From CAZQEZ01 sp964592475 (lineage in GTDB: Bacteria; Bacteroidota; Bacteroidia; Cytophagales; Cyclobacteriaceae), in NCBI GenBank assembly GCA_964592475.1, contig CAZQEZ010000022.1:1-40726 (forward strand): DNA of 40,726 nt, given 5' to 3'. Of this stretch, positions 8,330-16,778 are shown piece after piece (within the stretch, counting starts at the first letter, position 1; each line of letters opens with the position of its first letter). A program made the translations under genes and the position numbers. The notes below the pieces were generated by a model. The model saw nothing but the letters and a program-made list of their open reading frames with translations, was not told the DNA's origin and ran no database searches.

Positions 8330-8584
8330 TTATTTCAGATTGTGTTTTTTATCTAGTCGATTGATGAGTTTTACATAGATGAGAATTAATATGACAAAGA
8401 CATACATGGAGCCTTGTTGTGCCATCCAAAAGCCAAACGGAAAGCCACCAATTCTAATCTGGTTGAGGGGTTCTACGAATAAAATACCCATTCCGTAGGA
8501 TACTATAAACCAGATAGCCAGTAGTATAAGCACGTATTTCACGTTAGCTTTCCAATAGGCTTTGCGCCAATCTTGTTGTTCCAT
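8330..8584 (-). CDS. DUF4212 small subunit of sodium:solute symporter
   Basis: An 84-residue protein with two membrane helices: about 16-36 (YVLILLAIWFIVSYGMGILF) and 56-74 (SMYVFVILILIYVKLIN). Between them lies a loop containing the conserved-looking FPFGFWMAQQGS. N-terminal WRKAYWKANVKY and C-terminal NRLDKKHNL are typical of DUF4212, the small partner of SSS transporters. It is first in a two-gene operon, with the large subunit starting two bases later, so the pair is almost certainly translated together. Its role, probably assembly or stability of the transporter, is known only from this constant pairing. Confidence 0.88.
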   Translation of the reverse strand: MEQQDWRKAYWKANVKYVLILLAIWFIVSYGMGILFVEPLNQIRIGGFPFGFWMAQQGSMYVFVILILIYVKLINRLDKKHNLK

Positions 8585-8716
8585 ATTTTACATTTATTTT
8601 AAATTGCCAAATAAACAAGCTTTAAAATTATGAAAAATAGCATGAAGGGTGCAAAAAAATTTATAATATAAAATATAGTTTTTAAATGTTCCTAAATTAT
8701 ATCTGGCAATATTGTT

Positions 8717-11700
8717 TTATTTGGAAGTGCTAGATTTAATTGTTGTAGATCGCAAAATCGAAATTAGTGATGGAACAAAAGCAATTAAGCCCGAAATAAG
8801 AGCAGTGAATTTATTAACAACTTGCTGTTCGGCAAGGATGTAGAAAATAATCGTACTTAAAATAACCACTGCAATCACCAGGCTATATCTACTCCAGCGG
8901 CCGCGAGTTTTAGCTTCTTGCTCCATCTGCATTACTTCACTACTCGAAATGCCAGTAAGTATGAAATGCTGAAAGCTACGGTTCATGATTTTGACGCCAT
9001 CATCAAATACCAATAATCCTTTTTTTAATAAGTTGGCGATAGTAATTTTATTTTTATGATTAATAAATCCATCTTCCGCGGCATCATATAGCACGTGCTT
9101 TTCCATCCGGGTGCAGTGATTCCACAAGGCATGATAGTAAGCATGAGCCATATTTTGTACTTCTATTACTAATTCTTCTTTAAACTGCCGAGGGAGTTCA
9201 TTAAAATTGGTTATTTCACGGTATTTCGGATTATGTTCAAATTGATTTTGTAATGAAAAAAGATAATGACCGTGACCAAATTCTATTGCCAATGGCCCTT
9301 TTTCAAACGACGGCAATGGAAGCGTAACAATAGTATAATCAAATAACAGACTCTCAAGCTGGTCCATATTTGCTTTTATATTGTCTTGTAGCTCGGAATC
9401 AGCTTTTAACCATAAATTAAAAAAATCATCTAAAATTTGATTTAAACTTATTGAAGATGTAAGAATTGTTCTTACTGGCTTATCAATTAAAGCTTGTAAG
9501 CAAAGCAACCTTAATTTATTTAATCCATGATGATTATGGTTATGGTCAAAATTTTCCAAAATTATTGTGCCATTTTCTAAGGTTTTCATTTTGTCTAGCT
9601 CTTTGGCTATTTCATCATAATTCAAATGAGCAAAATTTATTCTTTGGCTTATCTTTTCATTTTTAATAACACTGTCTACGATCAATTCTTTTCTTGTGCC
9701 TGGCATCCCCACCAAAATCAATTTTTTAAATTTCCTTAAATTCTCAATAGATATCGGTTGCTTACCTTCTGTGTATAAAGGTTTGACCCGACGAGTAAAA
9801 GCAACAATAGTTGGCAAAATGACAATACAAGCTAAAATCATTCCTGACGCAAAAATTACTATATAAAAATATTTGTTTCGAATCAGATTCCTTTTTTTTA
9901 AATATTGAGTTTGTGAATAAATGTCATTTTGTGTAGTCAAAGTATCACTATTTATAAGCAAATCATTATTCAACTTAGATAAATTTAAAAGGTCGGAAAA
10001 TGCTTGATAAATGGTTATATCATCTGGCAAATTATTGGTATTGGCTAAGTTTTTATTTGAATTATCACCCTTAAGTAAAGACTGTAAATTTAATTGATAA
10101 ATAGAATCCTTGAAATAAATTTTTTGTTTATCAAGCTTGCCTTTTTTTTGACGAGAATCGTATGAATATTTCTTTTCAATTATTTTTTTTTGTTTCTCAA
10201 AATTTTGTTGATAATAATATATTGACTCCTTTACTTGATGCTGTTCAATCATATATTCGGAATGTGAAAAAACAACGAAAGTAGGTACTATGGCAATAAG
10301 TAATAGCCATGAAAATGCAAACCAATGAAATCTACGGAAAGTTTTAGAATAATTTTTTTCTGCTCTTGATTTCTTTATCCACAAAGATTTCCAAAAGAAA
10401 AGAAGGAATAAAATTATATAATAGGAATAAAATATGCCGTAATTATATATTGTAAGGAATACAGTCAAGATAATAAAAATCAATAGCACTTCAGCATAAA
10501 ATTTTCTATTATAGAATATTCCATTCTTAAAATTAACATCATTTGTGTAGTAAAAGGTAAAAAATGAAGAAAACAATACAGTATTAATTATCTGTATAAA
10601 TTTATATTTGAATGATGAATCTAAATCATTAAATAATAAATAAATCAATGGTGATATCAGTATAAAATGTAATAACATCAACGGCAAATATTTTTGTTGA
10701 TGTTTGAGCGATGGCAGTAAAAAATGAAATGAAAATACTTTGTTTCGTAATAAAACAGGCCTTTGTTTATTGAATTTCAATAAAACACTGATCAGTAGCA
10801 ACAAAATGAAATAAAATGTTAAAAGTATGCCAGTAGACAACGTTTTAAAAATAACCTGAGACTGTAAGGCATATAAATCGAAAGTTGTAATTAAAGAATA
10901 CTCATTTTTAAGTGAAGGGATCTTGAGGGGTGCTATTCTGCACAATGTTGGCTTATCGTTATAATTAAGATTTATGCACCTGTTAACTCCAGATTGTATA
11001 CTTTGGATTATCTTGTTTGTATTATTTATTTCATCAAAGAAATTTTCTCTGAGTATCTTTTTATTTTTTTCATGAAACATTACTTGACCATTTGAATCTA
11101 TTATATAGTAAGAATAATGCTTAGGCAAAACAATATCCAGCAGGCTGTATAATGGACTCGTTATAAGCTTAATTTTATTGAGTGATTTCTGGCTGAGGGC
11201 GCCCTCGACATTACCAGTAGTATAGGAATAAACCGGCTCTAAATATAGTAGTGAATCTTTAGGTTTAGTATTTTTTATCTCTTGAAAGTATTTTCTTGTA
11301 CTTAAGTTTACTGTTTTTAAAGTAGCGCCAAGCGAGTCAGTTTTACCAAAATAAGGATAAAAACCTGTTTGGTAATTTTCGATATATCCATTGATGTTTA
11401 TCGAGACCATTTCATTCCATATATTGTAAGGATAATACTGAGTCTTCGATAAAAAGGTACTATCAATTTCATTTCCTTTTAAAAAGGTCTTGATCGTTTT
11501 AATTTCTTTGACAAGCTCATTAGAAATATTAGATGATAGGTGCTCGAGGTTTTTTTTAATTATATTTTTTTCTATAAATGAATTAGCAATACCTAAAGCA
11601 ATAAGCGTACTAAATGAAGCGACCATTATTGTTGAAAGACCGGCTAAATAAACGTCACCTCTTCTTAAGCGTTCGTACCTGCTTAGTAATCGCAGCTTGA

Positions 11701-12514
11701 GTAATGGGATACTAGTTAAAAGTAAAAAAATAACTATGCCTACAGAAGCTAATGCAAAGGGACTAAATTGCTTAGATACTCCTGCATATTTGTTATTATC
11801 AATAAGCCCAAATAAAATATAATCCTGATTGTTTATGTTGATCGGCAAGCTCAACACCTTATAATCTTTACCAGCCAAAGCATAATGATTAAGTTCTTTT
11901 TTGGGAATACTATCCCATTTTATTTGGTTATAAAAACTTTTATCAAATGCTTGACTGTACAGAACTGTTGAATCCTTTAGATACACAATAATATCTGCAA
12001 AAAAATCATCATGTTTTATCGACTCCATAAAGTCGTGAATAGTTACATATTTGTCTTTTCCAATTGATATTAAATAATCAGATTTATTAGTTATATCAAT
12101 GGTTTTTAAGTTAATGTTCTGCAGCGAGGATATATATTCCTTGGTTTTAGATTCTTTTTCTTTCGTATCAATATTACTTTTCAGGATGGCACTGAGGTAG
12201 CTGTTTTCATCTTTTAGGATATTATACCCTAAATATAATGAGGAATCGATTTCTTTTGTGGAATCTAATTCAAAAAAGAAAGTATTTATAAATTCCTCTT
12301 GCTTCACAAAATTAGGGAGTGAGCCTTGGTAGTTATTATATTTATCATCAATATTCTTACTTATCTGCATCAAAATCCGGTATCCTTTTTCTACCAGATT
12401 TTGCTGTTTTTGATTAAGTATTATGAAAAAGTAAAAAAAGTAAAAAGCTATAACTACAATTAATAAGATGAGGATAATTCTAAATCTTTGATCTTCTATT
12501 TTAGGGCGTAACAT
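8717..12514 (-). CDS. Large membrane protein with two extracytoplasmic sensor-like regions and a degenerate AAA+-like domain
   Basis: A 1265-residue protein I cannot assign to a named family. Order seen: TM1 (12-33); extracytoplasmic region (34-250); TM2 and TM3 (253-272, 288-311); second extracytoplasmic region (312-553) with a Cache/PAS-like strand set (YSYYIIDSNGQVMFHEK, 467-483); a block of about six helices (558-750); a third exposed, Lys/Asn-rich stretch (751-880); TM (883-905). A cytoplasmic domain follows with GMPGTRKE (936-943, Walker A position), GTIILENFD (982-990, Walker B position) and RTILTSS (1015-1021, sensor-1 position), then a probable winged helix (1131-1190) and two C-terminal helices (1210-1228, 1234-1254). 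The AAA+ motif GPPGTGKT is altered to GMPGTRKE, so hydrolysis is doubtful. Transcribed alone. The middle of the gene is markedly AT-rich. Signal transduction is an inference. Confidence 0.7.
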   Translation of the reverse strand: MLRPKIEDQRFRIILILLIVVIAFYFFYFFIILNQKQQNLVEKGYRILMQISKNIDDKYNNYQGSLPNFVKQEEFINTFFFELDSTKEIDSSLYLGYNILKDENSYLSAILKSNIDTKEKESKTKEYISSLQNINLKTIDITNKSDYLISIGKDKYVTIHDFMESIKHDDFFADIIVYLKDSTVLYSQAFDKSFYNQIKWDSIPKKELNHYALAGKDYKVLSLPININNQDYILFGLIDNNKYAGVSKQFSPFALASVGIVIFLLLTSIPLLKLRLLSRYERLRRGDVYLAGLSTIMVASFSTLIALGIANSFIEKNIIKKNLEHLSSNISNELVKEIKTIKTFLKGNEIDSTFLSKTQYYPYNIWNEMVSININGYIENYQTGFYPYFGKTDSLGATLKTVNLSTRKYFQEIKNTKPKDSLLYLEPVYSYTTGNVEGALSQKSLNKIKLITSPLYSLLDIVLPKHYSYYIIDSNGQVMFHEKNKKILRENFFDEINNTNKIIQSIQSGVNRCINLNYNDKPTLCRIAPLKIPSLKNEYSLITTFDLYALQSQVIFKTLSTGILLTFYFILLLLISVLLKFNKQRPVLLRNKVFSFHFLLPSLKHQQKYLPLMLLHFILISPLIYLLFNDLDSSFKYKFIQIINTVLFSSFFTFYYTNDVNFKNGIFYNRKFYAEVLLIFIILTVFLTIYNYGIFYSYYIILFLLFFWKSLWIKKSRAEKNYSKTFRRFHWFAFSWLLLIAIVPTFVVFSHSEYMIEQHQVKESIYYYQQNFEKQKKIIEKKYSYDSRQKKGKLDKQKIYFKDSIYQLNLQSLLKGDNSNKNLANTNNLPDDITIYQAFSDLLNLSKLNNDLLINSDTLTTQNDIYSQTQYLKKRNLIRNKYFYIVIFASGMILACIVILPTIVAFTRRVKPLYTEGKQPISIENLRKFKKLILVGMPGTRKELIVDSVIKNEKISQRINFAHLNYDEIAKELDKMKTLENGTIILENFDHNHNHHGLNKLRLLCLQALIDKPVRTILTSSISLNQILDDFFNLWLKADSELQDNIKANMDQLESLLFDYTIVTLPLPSFEKGPLAIEFGHGHYLFSLQNQFEHNPKYREITNFNELPRQFKEELVIEVQNMAHAYYHALWNHCTRMEKHVLYDAAEDGFINHKNKITIANLLKKGLLVFDDGVKIMNRSFQHFILTGISSSEVMQMEQEAKTRGRWSRYSLVIAVVILSTIIFYILAEQQVVNKFTALISGLIAFVPSLISILRSTTIKSSTSK

Positions 12515-12565
12515 GACGTGCTGGTTTAATGAGCTATAAATCTCTATTAAACACAGTAATATTAC

Positions 12566-12585
12566 AATCCCTTTTTAAGGGGATT
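12566..12585. terminator. Possible hairpin terminator after the DUF6089 gene
   Basis: AATCCC (12566-12571) and GGGATT (12580-12585) pair around an 8-base loop. It lies 44 bases after the DUF6089 stop. The T-run follows it on the plus strand (12584-12589), whereas the genes here run on the minus strand, so function as a terminator is uncertain. Confidence 0.3.
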
Positions 12586-12628
12586 TTTTGTAACATGAGG
12601 TATATTTATTGAATTTAGAAGGGGTATA

Positions 12629-13483
12629 TTACCTTCTTCTTCTGCCTCTCATGCCACGATTGTAGGGATCTCTGCCAAAGAGTGATCCTCCCAGAAAATA
12701 CTCTACTTTGATTGTGGCAAGAAAGTAACCGTCGTTGTTGGTGGGGTTACCCCTTATATCGCCTACCTCTTGAAATACTGGCGGGTCTAATTCGTCACTG
12801 CGAATAGATAGCTCACGTGCTAAATCGCTTCCCAGGGAACTGGGATCAGGATATACATTACTCACATCATCAATATAATCGGTAAATGTAATACGGTAGC
12901 CACCTTCTAAAATAATATTGAGAAAAGGCGAGGCCCTAAATTTAAGTCCTAAACCAATGGGGATTATGGGGGTAATGGGCGAATACGCTACACCTTCAGT
13001 TTGTAAAGGTCTCAAAGCATGCCATTCGCCATCGAGCTTAGCTCTTGGGTTAAAATAGGTAAGACCTATTCCTACATAAGTAAATGGATTTACCAAAGGT
13101 CTTTGATAAAATCTATTGCCTACCGGATAGGCATCAACACTTAAAAAAAGCATGCCTTCAAAATTGTGGGAGGTAAAAGAGAGATTTCTGATTTTTCTTC
13201 CCGGGCCATCAGCTTCATTGTCATCGCCCCTTAGCATAAACCATCCAAAATTACCACCTACACTTATTCGGTTGTTTAACCGATAGCGAATACCAAAATT
13301 AGCATCCGGGGTAAAATCAATTATATCTCCAGGATTATTAAGGTCACCATAGTATGATCCTATACCCATACCAGCTGAAATAGCCCATTGGCGATTGCGG
13401 CTGCGGCTATAAAAAGTTTGCGCTACAGCAATATCAGCTAATAAAATAATTAGCCCAAAAAATAATAAAAATTTCTTTGACAT
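12629..13483 (-). CDS. DUF6089-type outer-membrane beta-barrel protein
   Basis: A 284-residue protein with a signal peptide (about 1-21, ending ADIAVAQ), then alternating amphipathic strands rich in glycine and aromatic residues, as in small outer-membrane barrels. The mature start WAISAGMGIGSYYGDLNNP (33-51) followed by a short barrel of this kind is characteristic of DUF6089 proteins, a Bacteroidota family without established function. Later strands include NPFTYVGIGLTYFNP and FRASPFLNIILEGGYRITF. The C-terminus is a basic tail (YNRGMRGRRRR) after the last strand, so it does not end on an aromatic residue as classic barrels do. It lies alone between the GNAT-nitrilase gene and the large membrane protein. 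Confidence 0.75.
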   Translation of the reverse strand: MSKKFLLFFGLIILLADIAVAQTFYSRSRNRQWAISAGMGIGSYYGDLNNPGDIIDFTPDANFGIRYRLNNRISVGGNFGWFMLRGDDNEADGPGRKIRNLSFTSHNFEGMLFLSVDAYPVGNRFYQRPLVNPFTYVGIGLTYFNPRAKLDGEWHALRPLQTEGVAYSPITPIIPIGLGLKFRASPFLNIILEGGYRITFTDYIDDVSNVYPDPSSLGSDLARELSIRSDELDPPVFQEVGDIRGNPTNNDGYFLATIKVEYFLGGSLFGRDPYNRGMRGRRRR

Positions 13484-13596
13484 GTGTTAAGCTTATTTTA
13501 TCTACAAATATTAATAGTTTTAAAGTCATTTGAAAACTATTAACCAATTAATTAACAATCTATTTATGCAATACTTTCTGATTTATTACATATTTT

Positions 13597-15195
13597 TTAT
13601 AAAGTTTTTAATGATTGAGTAGGTTCTTTAATAGCATTTAAAACCTTTTTCTNNNNNNNNNNTAATAAATTTACCGAGTATAAATCTGTACGTCTATCTT
13701 TAAGATTTCTTACGCTTCCATGGATATGTAGTTCTTTCAATAAATCAAGATCCACATCAGCAATAATGGTCATTTCAGTATTTGGGGTAGCTTCTGCAAC
13801 TACACCATTTGTTGGGAAAGCAAAATCACATGGTGAAAATACTGCCGATTGGGCAAATTGAATATCCATGTTGCGTACTTTGGGTAAATTGCCCACACTA
13901 CCAGCTATTGCAACGTAGCATTCATTTTCTATGGCTCTTGCTTGTGCACACATACGTACTCGTTGATAACCATTTTGAGTATCAGTTGCAAAAGGCACAA
14001 ATAAAATTTGAACTCCATCTCTGGCTAATAGTCTTGCTAGTTCGGGAAATTCCACATCATAACAGATGCAAATGCCTATTTTGCCCACATCAGTGTCGAA
14101 GACAGCAATTTTTTCTCCACCGGTAATACCCCAATCATAGGCTTCAGATGGTGTTATATGGATTTTATATTGATATTCCAAGGTGCCATCTCGTCGACAC
14201 AAAGCAGCCACATTGTACAGTTTATCATTTTCATAGAGAGGCATGCTACCAGCTATGATATTAATATTATAAGAAAGGGCAAATTCAATGAACTTATTTT
14301 GGATGTCTTCCGTAAATTGTGATAATTTTCTAATGGCCTGAGAGGTTCCATATTCATTAAATTCTGCCATTAAAGGTACCATAAATAGTTCGGGAAATAA
14401 AAGAAAGTCTGCTTTGTAACTACTAACCGCATCCACGAAAAACTCGGCATTTTCAAATAAAGAATCCAATGAGTTAACATTTCTCATTTGCCATTGAACA
14501 AGCCCAATTCGCACAACCGACTTTTGCTCGTCAAGTATTTTTTTCTTTTTACTATAATAAATATTACTCCATTCCAGAAGAGTGGCATAAGATTTCGATT
14601 CATTATCTTCCGGCATGTAATTGGTAATTACTTGCTTTACATGAAATTCGTTGCTCAATTGAAAACTAAGCACGGGGTCGTAAATTTCCTTCGATTTTAC
14701 CTTCTCAATATATTCTTTCGGTTCAATTTTGTAACTGTACTTATAGTAATTGGGCATGCGACCACCAGCCACTATTGCTTTTAAGTTTAGCTTTTCGCAA
14801 ATATCTTTTCTGGCATCATAAAGCCTTCTTCCCAAGCGCATATTACGATATTCCGGATGCACAATTACTTCTATTCCATATAGAACATCTCCTTTAGGAT
14901 TGTGAGTATCAAATTCATAATCTCCCAGTATTTCGGTATAAGTATGGTCGTCACCAAATTGTGAATAGTCTACTACCACTGTCAAAAGAAAGGCAATTAC
15001 TTTGTCTTTATCTTCAATACAAATCTGACCTTCCGGAAAAACTCTTATTAATTTTTTTATTTGTTTGTAGCTCCAATGCTCTTCAATATCAGGATAGGTG
15101 GCAATCATTACTTCCACCATGTCGTCGTAATCGGTAATTCGTAAATTTCTAAGTATTAATTTATGTTCAGGTTCTGAAATCTGATCTTTTGCCAT
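13597..15195 (-). CDS. GNAT acetyltransferase / carbon-nitrogen hydrolase fusion
   Basis: About 532 residues as drawn. Residues 12 to about 200 form a GNAT N-acetyltransferase domain, with the acetyl-CoA region at VIVHPEYRNMRLGRRLYDAR (110-129). Residues about 227-505 form a nitrilase-superfamily amidohydrolase with the full triad: E269 in LLFPELF, K344 in YQYKIHI and C378 in GICICYDVEFPEL. This two-domain architecture is known as a single polypeptide in Bacteroidota and other bacteria; its substrate is not established. Ten N bases at 13653-13662 fall after LYSVNLL, so the last 17 residues after the gap (KKVLNAIKEPTQSLKTL) are joined only by an assumed gap length. The hydrolase core is complete before the gap. 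Confidence 0.88.
   Translation of the reverse strand: MAKDQISEPEHKLILRNLRITDYDDMVEVMIATYPDIEEHWSYKQIKKLIRVFPEGQICIEDKDKVIAFLLTVVVDYSQFGDDHTYTEILGDYEFDTHNPKGDVLYGIEVIVHPEYRNMRLGRRLYDARKDICEKLNLKAIVAGGRMPNYYKYSYKIEPKEYIEKVKSKEIYDPVLSFQLSNEFHVKQVITNYMPEDNESKSYATLLEWSNIYYSKKKKILDEQKSVVRIGLVQWQMRNVNSLDSLFENAEFFVDAVSSYKADFLLFPELFMVPLMAEFNEYGTSQAIRKLSQFTEDIQNKFIEFALSYNINIIAGSMPLYENDKLYNVAALCRRDGTLEYQYKIHITPSEAYDWGITGGEKIAVFDTDVGKIGICICYDVEFPELARLLARDGVQILFVPFATDTQNGYQRVRMCAQARAIENECYVAIAGSVGNLPKVRNMDIQFAQSAVFSPCDFAFPTNGVVAEATPNTEMTIIADVDLDLLKELHIHGSVRNLKDRRTDLYSVNLLXXXXKKVLNAIKEPTQSLKTL
13653..13662. other. Run of ten N: assembly gap
   Basis: Ten consecutive undetermined bases inside the 3' end of the GNAT-nitrilase gene. 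A round run of ten is usually a placeholder of arbitrary length. The downstream frame happens to stay open, but reading-frame continuity across the gap is not proven. Confidence 0.98.
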
Positions 15196-15313
15196 AAAAA
15201 TTATCTAATATTATCTATATGTGTTTTTTTAATCAAGCTTTAAACTATCGTCACCTTATAAAAGTTCAATGGCTGATTTTGAGACTATAATTAATCCATA
15301 TTTTACACTTCTC

Positions 15314-15339
15314 AAATTAAAATAAGGTCATTTTAATTT
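15314..15339 (-). terminator. AT-rich hairpin at the end of the DHDPS-like gene
   Basis: AAATTAAAAT (15314-15323) and ATTTTAATTT (15330-15339) are perfect 10-base complements with a 6-base loop, straddling the stop codon of the DHDPS-like gene. On the minus strand the stem ends in ATTTTAATTT, so it might act as a weak terminator. All stem pairs are A-T. Confidence 0.35.
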
Positions 15340-16425
15340 ACTATTAACTTCATTTAATTGAGCTTGAATGGGGCTATCAATGCCAAACTGATTCATTATT
15401 TGCAAGCTTTTCATTATTAACTTAACTGTCTGCATTGATCCATTATCTTCCGCCAGTTCATGTAATACTTTTATTAATTTTACAGCATCTTTTTCCTCAC
15501 GGCTTTCGGTTAAAGGATGACCTAATCCCATTACCCATTTTGCCGTTTGTAGGTCAGGAAACTTGCTTTTGTCTGGTCCTTGCATCGAAAAAAACACTTT
15601 GGACACTACTGATTGAATGGCTGCAAGCTTATCCCAATCATTAGCCAAAGTGGCTTCATACATTGCCTTGTAGGCAAAAACCATGCAGGTAGCAGCTCCA
15701 GAAGTAGCTCCGCAGTGATTGTGTCCATTGGTGCGCAAGCCTTGTTGAAGGGCTTCAGCATAAAACGCATCCCAGCCTTGAACGATTTTTTTATGATCAA
15801 ATGAAGGTTCTTGCAAATAAGCCAAAGTGCTTTCCTCAAAAACGGGTTCTGTAATTTTAATGGCCACTAAAAATTGAGCCTCGGCAGCAGAAAGTTTGCT
15901 AAGTAATAATTTGGCAGCAGATGCAGTAAGCGGGGCACCATCTACAGTAGAAATCGAATAGATACCAATCGGCATCTCTGCTTCGATAGCTGATTTTACC
16001 AATGGCAGCATGTGTTCTGTTACAATTTCATCGGACGCACCTACCGGTAAATTTGAGCCTCTTCGGGTCCAGACCATTCCATACCCCCAGTCTTTCAGTT
16101 CCTGTATCAATTTTTTATTCTCCTCCAAAGGGTCTTCAATCCTTATTAAAGCCTGTTTTATACAGGGCCCCAGTTCTGCCTCTCCGCCAACAGCTAATGT
16201 ATGGCGATGCTCAACAAAATTCCTGGCATGTCCCCAACCGGTAGACGCTGCCAATAATACACCCGGAGCTCCTGCTTTAGCAATGGCTTGCATATAAAGC
16301 TTACTTTTATCTTCATCTAGTTTTCTGCGTGGCAAATCGCCTGTAGTTGGATCAAATAAAGCTACCGTCCAGGATGGAACCATTTCTACAGGATGTGTAA
16401 CAATGGACTTTATTGTATTGTTCAT
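15328..16425 (-). CDS. Dihydrodipicolinate synthase (DHDPS) family protein
   Basis: A 365-residue cytoplasmic protein with the TIM-barrel pattern of the DHDPS / N-acetylneuraminate lyase family, longer than the usual 290-300. The Schiff-base lysine is K190 in FLVAIKITEP, and the tyrosine of the strand before it is Y156 in PIGIYSIS. The substrate-carboxylate loop, usually GTTGE, reads ASTGWGHARNF (60-70), and the YNxP motif of true DHDPS is replaced by YSIS. So it is likely an aldolase or dehydratase acting on another 2-oxo acid or sugar acid, not the lysine enzyme. A C-terminal helical extension (about 300-365) follows the barrel. A promoter-like TAAATTTG lies upstream. Close neighbours give no substrate clue. 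Confidence 0.8.
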   Translation of the reverse strand: MNNTIKSIVTHPVEMVPSWTVALFDPTTGDLPRRKLDEDKSKLYMQAIAKAGAPGVLLAASTGWGHARNFVEHRHTLAVGGEAELGPCIKQALIRIEDPLEENKKLIQELKDWGYGMVWTRRGSNLPVGASDEIVTEHMLPLVKSAIEAEMPIGIYSISTVDGAPLTASAAKLLLSKLSAAEAQFLVAIKITEPVFEESTLAYLQEPSFDHKKIVQGWDAFYAEALQQGLRTNGHNHCGATSGAATCMVFAYKAMYEATLANDWDKLAAIQSVVSKVFFSMQGPDKSKFPDLQTAKWVMGLGHPLTESREEKDAVKLIKVLHELAEDNGSMQTVKLIMKSLQIMNQFGIDSPIQAQLNEVNSKLK

Positions 16426-16468
16426 TTTTGATTTAGTTGATAATATCTGAAAATAATTTCAAAGATCA

Positions 16469-16476
16469 CAAATTTA
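16469..16476 (-). promoter_or_regulatory. -7 element of the DHDPS-like gene
   Basis: On the minus strand this reads TAAATTTG, a perfect TAnnTTTG, 44 bases upstream of the ATG at 16425. The -33 position has CTG rather than TTG (16496-16498, spacing 19), so the match is partial. Confidence 0.45.
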
Positions 16477-16716
16477 CATAACTCCATTGGTTTGACAGAT
16501 GCTATCATCAAAAAACACAGAAAATGATTAACTTTAATTGAAAGGATCAGTGACAATTATAGGTTTCTTATTTCAAATATTAGCATCCCGGTAATTAATT
16601 ATTTGGTTTTTATTATTATACATTCCATTTTGCAAAACTTTTACCTGAAAATATAATTTATTTAACGATTGACCATAAATTTTACTAATATTTCCTGATT
16701 TATAAGCCAAACTTAC

Positions 16717-16724
16717 TATTTTTG
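16717..16724 (+). promoter_or_regulatory. -7 element of gatB
   Basis: TATTTTTG followed by C, a perfect Bacteroidota -7 element, 55 bases before the gatB ATG. No TTG is visible at the -33 distance. Confidence 0.45.
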
Positions 16725-16778
16725 CTGAATTATTTTATTTATTTTAAGCATTTTAAATTTAGGGATTAAAATTAAATA

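Larger units (their letters stand above)
16426..16778. other. Divergent promoter region between the DHDPS-like gene and gatB
   Basis: About 350 AT-rich bases with divergent genes on either side. It holds -7 elements pointing each way (16469-16476 minus, 16717-16724 plus). I found no small gene in either strand; the longest ATG frame noticed (16499 onward) is ten codons. Confidence 0.5.

Noticed and set aside
13653..13662. Ten N bases as a possible biological break or frameshift
   Set aside because: This is a placeholder for missing sequence, not a natural feature.
15435..16297. Open frames antisense to, or in another frame of, the DHDPS-like gene
   Set aside because: The DHDPS-like protein explains the region fully; the other frames lack family features.
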